A stretch of 10,561 bases of DNA from assembly GCA_964471665.1 (NCBI GenBank), contig CAYYHG010000101.1, positions 1-10,561 on the forward strand, read 5' to 3'. The position numbers and the translations under genes were made by a program. Below, in pieces: positions 6,407 to 10,561 of the stretch. The DNA is from SW-9-67-25 sp964471665 (lineage in GTDB: Archaea; Halobacteriota; Halobacteria; Halobacteriales; Haloarculaceae). Numbering within the stretch: the stretch's first letter is position 1; the number at the start of each line of letters is the position of its first letter. The notes below the pieces were generated by a model that did no database searches, was not told the DNA's origin, and saw nothing but the letters and a program-made list of their open reading frames with translations.

Positions 6407-6423
6407 CTGGAACCGTTTTCCAG
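6407..6423. terminator. Possible hairpin between convergent genes
   Basis: CTGGAA (6407-6412) can pair with TTCCAG (6418-6423) across a 5-nt loop. It lies in the 82-bp gap between the plus-strand kinase remnant (stop 6346) and the minus-strand hydrolase gene (stop 6429). The position suits a terminator, but there is no clear T-tract, and archaeal termination does not require a hairpin. Confidence 0.25.
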
Positions 6424-6428
6424 GCCGA

Positions 6429-7718
6429 TCACTCCAGGTATCCCAGTGCCCGCAGGTGTGACTCGTCGACCCCTGGCAGGGAGGAGCCGTCGTCGACGAC
6501 GCCGCCCCGGTTTGTGGCCCGCCTGCGGAGGTCTTCGGGCGCGTCGACTGCCGACGTCTCCTCGTCCCACCGTCCGACGACCGTCTCGCTGCCCGGACAA
6601 CCGACGTCATAGTGCGTGTAGACCACGTCGGTCCCGTTCTCTGTCCGGCGACCGAACAGCTTCTCGCCATCGGCACGCCTGATACCCCTGACGATACCGG
6701 CGTCACCGAGGGTACCGGCGACCGTCACGGTGTACTCCCGAGTGAACTCGGCCGGGGCCGGCGCCTCGCCGACGGCCGTCCGAATCATCCGTGGGAGGTC
6801 GACCAGAGAAACTTGACCTGTCACCGTCGTGCTCGTCCAGTCCGGCCGGGCGACGACCAGCGGAACGTGGATCAGTGACTCCCACGACGCCGGCGGTGTG
6901 TGCCCGACGAGGCCCCTGCGTGGGTCGAGACACTCCCCGTGATCGGCAGTCATCACGAGCACGTCTCGTCCTGGGTCGTAGAGCCCCCGACTCCGGAGGC
7001 GGTCGACGAAGTCGACGATCGACTCGCCGAGTTCCTCACAGGCGGCCCGGTAGAGCCGCGAAACTGCGGCCACGTCCCCAGGAGCAGCTTCGACTGCGCT
7101 CCCGAGCGCCACGCTCCTGCTCTTTGCGGCGGTGCGGTACCGATCCACGTCTCCGACTCCGCCCGGGCGCGGGACGTGGTACGGACTGTGGGTGTCCATG
7201 TAGTGAATCCAGCAGAATGTCGGTCCGTCCGAACGCGAGAGCCACTCGTCTGCACGCTCGTGGAGTCTCGCGGCCGGTCTGTAGTACGGGTCGGCGAGCC
7301 CGAGTCGCCGGGCCACCGGCCAGATCCGTCTGAAGTACGCCCGTTCGACGGGACGGGTCAGCCCCCGTGGGAGCAGGCTGTCGAGTCTGTGTGCCCCGCC
7401 ACCGGCGTCCCCCGGTCCTGTCTCGTCGTCCAGCGAGGCAGCGAGCAGCGGGTTGTCGCTCAGACGGCGCGTACTGTACCCGTCGGCCACGAACCGCGAC
7501 GAGAGAGTGGTCCCCTCACTCTTACCCGGGCCGCTCCCGTCGACGAACTGCCCCATCGAGAGTCCCGGGACCGAGCTGGCGGTGTGTGAGGCCGGCGCGA
7601 CGGCGTTGGTGAAACGAACTCCGCCGGTCTGCTCGGCCACGCGCGACGCGAGGGTGGCAGCGTGGTCGGCTCTGAGGGAGTCGGCCGACAGCAAATAGAC
7701 GTTCGGACGACTGGGCAC
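6429..7718 (-). CDS. Sulfatase / alkaline phosphatase superfamily hydrolase
   Basis: A 429-residue protein of the sulfatase fold, which hydrolyses sulfate, phosphate or phosphonate-type esters at a metal centre. Seen from the GTG at 7718: PNVYLLSADSLRADH with metal-ligand Asp13; FTNAVAPASHTASSVPG around 37-51, where the nucleophile should lie, without the classical C/S-x-P-x-R sulfatase signature; WIHYMDTHSPYH at 170-181; VMTADHGE at 255-262 with the second Asp-His metal pair; GHTPPASWESLIHVPLVV at 272-289; and a C-terminal ALGYLE. There is no signal peptide or membrane segment, so it is probably cytoplasmic. An in-frame GTG at 7781 would add 21 residues. I prefer 7718 because superfamily members begin just before the first strand. 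The gene directly follows the GAF kinase (3- or 66-nt gap). Substrate unknown; related haloarchaeal proteins occur near surface-glycan genes. Confidence 0.82.
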   Translation of the reverse strand: MPSRPNVYLLSADSLRADHAATLASRVAEQTGGVRFTNAVAPASHTASSVPGLSMGQFVDGSGPGKSEGTTLSSRFVADGYSTRRLSDNPLLAASLDDETGPGDAGGGAHRLDSLLPRGLTRPVERAYFRRIWPVARRLGLADPYYRPAARLHERADEWLSRSDGPTFCWIHYMDTHSPYHVPRPGGVGDVDRYRTAAKSRSVALGSAVEAAPGDVAAVSRLYRAACEELGESIVDFVDRLRSRGLYDPGRDVLVMTADHGECLDPRRGLVGHTPPASWESLIHVPLVVARPDWTSTTVTGQVSLVDLPRMIRTAVGEAPAPAEFTREYTVTVAGTLGDAGIVRGIRRADGEKLFGRRTENGTDVVYTHYDVGCPGSETVVGRWDEETSAVDAPEDLRRRATNRGGVVDDGSSLPGVDESHLRALGYLE

Positions 7719-7784
7719 GTCCCGACAGACGGGGCCAGCGCGTATGGAAATTGTGGAACGCCCCGGGTTGTGCCAACCCACTCG

Positions 7785-8957
7785 TCAGCGGTCAGCGAAC
7801 TCGACGCCGGTGACTTCGAACCGTGCGCCACCATCGATTCCCTCGGTGCTGTCGATGTCCCACCCGTGAGCGTCGGTGATCTGTTTCACGATGGATAATC
7901 CGAATCCAGTTCCTTGCTCGCTGGTCGTGTACCCATCATCGAACACTTGATCACGGTCCTCGGGTGGGATTCCCGGGCCATCGTCTGCAATATATATGCC
8001 GTCAGTATCGGCCAGGTCACCGACACGGATCGTCACGTCCGGGCCGGCGTGCTCGATAGCGTTTCTGAACAGGTTTTCGAACAGCTGGCTGAGCCGACTG
8101 CTGTCCCCTCTGATCCACATCTCCGTCTCGACTTCGAGTGTTGCCTCCTCTGTCGCCACGAACGACCAACACTCTGTCACCAGCTCCGACAACTCGATTG
8201 TTTCTATCTCCGCGGCTTCGTCTCCCTCTCGGGCGAGAGTCAGGAGGTCATCAATCAGTGACTCCATCCGGTCCAGAGCATGCTGACACCGATGGAAATA
8301 CTCGGCCTCACCGGTCTGTTCAGCCAGGTCAAGATAGCCCTGCATGATATTGATCGGATTCCGAAGATCGTGAGACACCACCTTCGTGAACTCCTCCAGT
8401 TGATCGCGCTGCTTTGTGATCCGGGCGGTCGCACGCTGATTGAATAATTCGTAACTCACCCATTCAGCCATCAACTCTGCGTAGACCTCCTCGTCAGCGG
8501 TGAACGGGTCTTCACGTGGCTCGGAATCAGCAAAACAGAACGAACCGTAAACTTCCCCATCGACGATGACTTTCGCGCCGATATAGGATTCGAGCCCGAA
8601 CACGTCGTACGCAGCGTCGCCTTCCCATCCTTCGATTTCCGCGTGTTGCACGGTGAGGGCGTCCTCCTGTGTGACCGTTTTCCGGCAGTACGATTGCGAC
8701 AGCGGACACGATTCGCCGGGCTGTAACAAGTCGTGGTCACCGCTGGCTTCGACAATCAGTTGCGTGTCCCCGGAGATTTTCGAGAGGAATCCGGCTTCAG
8801 TCTGAAAGTATGCGCGGCCCACGACGAGGAGGCTCTTGAGTTTCTCGTCGAAGGACCGCTCGTGATCTGCGGTAATACGATACATCTGCCGGAGAGCGTC
8901 GCTTTCAGAAAGTGGCCTCTCACCAGCTGTAACCGGCTGACTGTCTCCGGAGTCCAT
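7785..8957 (-). CDS. GAF-domain sensor histidine kinase
   Basis: A 390-residue soluble histidine kinase. Residues about 25-175 form a GAF domain (FQTEAGFLSKISGDTQLIVE, PLSQSYCRKTVTQEDALTVQ, YIGAKVIVDGEVYGSFCFAD) containing Cys84, Cys91 and Cys141, which could bind a ligand or sense redox, although this is only suggestive. The HisKA domain has the H-box TKVVSHDLRNPINI with phospho-acceptor His196. The ATPase domain has N-box NLFRNAIEH, G1 IADDGPGIP and G2 GTGFGLSIV, all with intact key residues. There are no transmembrane segments, so it senses a cytoplasmic signal. The ATG at 8957 is supported by an A/T box 24-31 nt upstream. No cognate response regulator is adjacent. The only receiver domain in the window belongs to the broken gene at 4499. 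It is probably co-transcribed with the downstream sulfatase-type hydrolase. Confidence 0.9.
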   Translation of the reverse strand: MDSGDSQPVTAGERPLSESDALRQMYRITADHERSFDEKLKSLLVVGRAYFQTEAGFLSKISGDTQLIVEASGDHDLLQPGESCPLSQSYCRKTVTQEDALTVQHAEIEGWEGDAAYDVFGLESYIGAKVIVDGEVYGSFCFADSEPREDPFTADEEVYAELMAEWVSYELFNQRATARITKQRDQLEEFTKVVSHDLRNPINIMQGYLDLAEQTGEAEYFHRCQHALDRMESLIDDLLTLAREGDEAAEIETIELSELVTECWSFVATEEATLEVETEMWIRGDSSRLSQLFENLFRNAIEHAGPDVTIRVGDLADTDGIYIADDGPGIPPEDRDQVFDDGYTTSEQGTGFGLSIVKQITDAHGWDIDSTEGIDGGARFEVTGVEFADR

Positions 8958-8974
8958 ATCATGATGATTATACG

Positions 8975-8990
8975 TATACTTATAATAACA
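8975..8990 (-). promoter_or_regulatory. TATA-like box of the GAF kinase operon
   Basis: An A/T-rich run read as TGTTATTATAAGTATA on the minus strand, core 8981-8988, lies 24-31 nt upstream of the ATG at 8957, consistent with a leaderless promoter. The MITE at 8998-9075 ends about 10 nt upstream of this core, so it borders the TFB-recognition position. Confidence 0.6.
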
Positions 8991-8997
8991 CTGGTTA

Positions 8998-9075
8998 TAC
9001 TGTCGGCTATAACTTCGTGAAGATATTCGGCACCCCGGGGTGTCGATACTGCTCGCGGGCTTATAGCCGACAGTA
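8998..9075 (+). mobile_element. 78-bp MITE, family A copy 2, upstream of the GAF kinase promoter
   Basis: Same 14-bp perfect terminal inverted repeats as copy 1 (8998-9011 and 9062-9075) and same length. Compared with copy 1 in opposite orientation it differs at 3 of 78 positions: A for C at 9012, T for C at 9042 and G for A at 9054. The change at 9042 breaks one pair in the central palindrome (9027-9046). Flanks are TTA (8995-8997) and TCA (9076-9078), both fitting TNA but not identical, so one flank has mutated or the ends were formed differently. Non-coding, intergenic between two minus-strand kinases. Confidence 0.85.
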
Positions 9076-9137
9076 TCACATCGAAATCCACCAGATGGCA
9101 GAATCGTCCCGACGCGTACAAGATTGCGGCCGCGTGT

Positions 9138-10561
9138 TCACGACTCTACGAGTTCGACATCGGTGATTTCGAACCGGGCCCCGCCCTGCTCGCTCTCGGT
9201 CACGGTAATCTCCCACCCGTGTGCGTCGGTAATTTGCGCGACGATTCGCAGGCCGAACCCGGTGCCGTCCTCGTTGGTCGAGTATCCTGCCTCGAAGACC
9301 TCCTCGTGGTCAGACTCGGGGATTCCGGGGCCGGTATCCGCCACGTAGAAGCCGCCGTCCATCGCACCGATGGACACTGTCACGTCGTCGCCGCCGTGTT
9401 CCACGGCGTTGCGATAGAGGTTCTCGAACAGTCCCTGGAGACGACTCTGGTCGGCCCTGAGTGTGTGTGTCACGTGGGTCTTGAGCGTTGCCGACCCCGT
9501 CTCCGCGGTCTGCCAACTGCGTTCGGCCACGTCTGCGAGCCCGGTGGGTTCGAGTTCACCCACTGCCTCGCCCTCTCGGGCTAACTCCAACAGGTCGTCG
9601 ATGAGTGCCTGGCTCCGGTCGATTGCCTCGGCCGCCTGCGTGAGGTGGTCACTCTCACAGGTCTCCTGTGCCAGTTCGAGAGTCCCCTCGGCGACGGTCA
9701 GCGGACTCCGCAGGTCGTGGCTGACGATGCTGGCGAACTCTTCGAGGCGCTCCTTTTGACGTTCGAGTTCCTGTCTGCGTTCGATCTGGGCAGTGATCTT
9801 CTGTGACATTCCCATCCCATAATCGATATCTTCGTCACCGATCTGAACGGGGACTGTCCACGTCCGGTATGTTTCGCCTCCGAGTGTCTGTGTAAACGTG
9901 TGGCTGTTCCCGTCCAGTGTGTCGTTGTAGTACTGAGTGAGTTCGTCAGCGATTTTCTCTGGAAAAATATCGTGTGCTGTCGCACCCTCAATCTCCCCGG
10001 GAGTCGTGTACGTCGCGTCCAGTTCCGCTCCGCCGGCGCGGACGTACCGAAGGTCGGCATCGAACAAAAACACCGCGCCGTTGGGGATGTTTTCCGCCAG
10101 CGTCTCATACTGGCTTGTCAGTTCCTGTACTTCCCGCTCGCGGTTCTTGCGGTCGGTCACATCCCGGAAGTAGACCGAGAGGCCACTCTCCGAGGGGTAC
10201 ACGGTCACGTCGTACCAACTGTCCCGTGGTTCGTAGTGGAGTTCCCGACTCTGTGTGGTTTGCGTGTCCATCGCGGCGCGGAGACTGTCCGATATCTCGT
10301 TGCTTTCTTCGGTCTCCGGGTACGTGTCCCACAGCGTCTCCCCGAGCAGTTCGTCTTCGGACGCCTCCAGCAGTTCTTCACCGCGGCCATTGACGTGTGT
10401 GACTCGATACTCCTCGTCGAGTGCGAAGAACCCGTCGGATATCCGGCCGAGAATCTCCGACAGTTCGGCCTCCAGTTCCCGCTGCTCGGTGATGTCCTGG
10501 ACGTAGCCCCGCACCACGTCACCAGATCCACCGTTGGTCACTCGCTCTCCGCGGGCAGTGA
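9138..10561 (-). CDS. PAS-PAS sensor histidine kinase (5' end outside window)
   Basis: An open frame from the right edge to the TGA at 9140-9138, about 473 residues. A GTG at 10541 is in frame, but coding continues upstream of it (TARGER before VTNGGSGDVVRGYVQDIT, a PAC tail), so the true start lies outside and at least one more PAS domain is cut. Then come PAS 1 (LGRISDGFFALDEEYRVTHV, ending VYFRDVTDRK), PAS 2 (IPNGAVFLFDADLRYVRAGG, ATAHDIFPEKIADEL), HisKA with ASIVSHDLRSPL, and the ATPase domain with NLYRNAVEHGG, VADTGPGIP and GTGFGLRIV. All catalytic residues are intact and there are no membrane segments in the visible part. The kinase module is a close paralogue of that in the broken gene at 4499-6346, while the sensory domains differ. 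The 59-bp gap between the stop and the MITE target site shows nothing recognisable. Confidence 0.9.
   Translation of the reverse strand, partial: TARGERVTNGGSGDVVRGYVQDITEQRELEAELSEILGRISDGFFALDEEYRVTHVNGRGEELLEASEDELLGETLWDTYPETEESNEISDSLRAAMDTQTTQSRELHYEPRDSWYDVTVYPSESGLSVYFRDVTDRKNREREVQELTSQYETLAENIPNGAVFLFDADLRYVRAGGAELDATYTTPGEIEGATAHDIFPEKIADELTQYYNDTLDGNSHTFTQTLGGETYRTWTVPVQIGDEDIDYGMGMSQKITAQIERRQELERQKERLEEFASIVSHDLRSPLTVAEGTLELAQETCESDHLTQAAEAIDRSQALIDDLLELAREGEAVGELEPTGLADVAERSWQTAETGSATLKTHVTHTLRADQSRLQGLFENLYRNAVEHGGDDVTVSIGAMDGGFYVADTGPGIPESDHEEVFEAGYSTNEDGTGFGLRIVAQITDAHGWEITVTESEQGGARFEITDVELVES
9683..9763 (-). repeat. 81-nt exact inverted repeat in kinase H-box region, copy 2
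   Basis: Reverse complement identical to 5724-5804. Here the first codon is GAA (Glu), where the other copy has TAA. The two copies are inverted and about 3.9 kb apart, enclosing the sulfatase-type gene, the GAF kinase and MITE copy 2. Confidence 0.85.

Noticed and set aside
5092..9078. The repeated palindromes as a CRISPR array, att sites or an integron
   Set aside because: There are only two copies 3.8 kb apart in opposite orientation, with terminal inverted repeats and TNA flanks. No spacers, integrase or cas genes are present.

Overview
The window looks like part of a haloarchaeal (class Halobacteria) genome. GC content is high, the predicted proteins are rich in Asp and Glu and poor in Lys, A/T-rich boxes lie about 25-30 nt upstream of start codons (leaderless transcripts), and the gene types are typical of the group: an F420/luciferase-like oxidoreductase, CbiX with a DR2241-type partner, and PAS/GAF histidine kinases. 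I cannot fix the genus.

Layout: (1) 1-502, minus: the N-terminal part of an acyl-CoA dehydrogenase, leaving the window on the left, with its own TATA-like box. (2) 593-678: a palindromic MITE-like element whose right target duplication is the stop codon of the next gene. (3) 676-4289, minus: an apparent transcription unit of luciferase-like oxidoreductase, a decayed C2H2 zinc-finger ORF, cbiX (two-domain sirohydrochlorin cobaltochelatase), an overlapping DR2241-type Fe-S protein, and a small membrane protein. The core is a cobalamin/tetrapyrrole metal-insertion cassette. (4) 4290-4498: a divergent intergenic region with a hairpin and a possible 24-codon leader ORF. (5) 4499-6346, plus: a receiver-PAS-PAS-histidine kinase gene that keeps one reading frame throughout but is broken by a 78-bp MITE and by a TAA just before the kinase module. 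(6) 6429-8957, minus: a sulfatase-superfamily hydrolase downstream of a GAF-domain histidine kinase, probably one operon. (7) 8998-9075: a second copy of the 78-bp MITE directly upstream of that operon's promoter. (8) 9138-10561, minus: a PAS-PAS-histidine kinase running off the right end; its kinase module is a close, inverted paralogue of the one in the broken gene.

The most notable content is not a new multi-gene system but a cluster of small transposed palindromes. Two copies of one 78-bp family and one copy of a second 80-bp family share the same architecture (perfect terminal inverted repeats of 14-15 bp, a perfect or near-perfect central palindrome, diverged middle arms), TNA target sites and a similar terminal consensus. 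One copy has split a sensor kinase, one sits on a stop codon, and one abuts a promoter. Together with two apparent in-frame domain-junction deletions and the inverted kinase paralogues, 4.5-10.5 kb appears to be a rearranged signal-transduction region. No tRNA, rRNA, CRISPR array or transposase gene was found.
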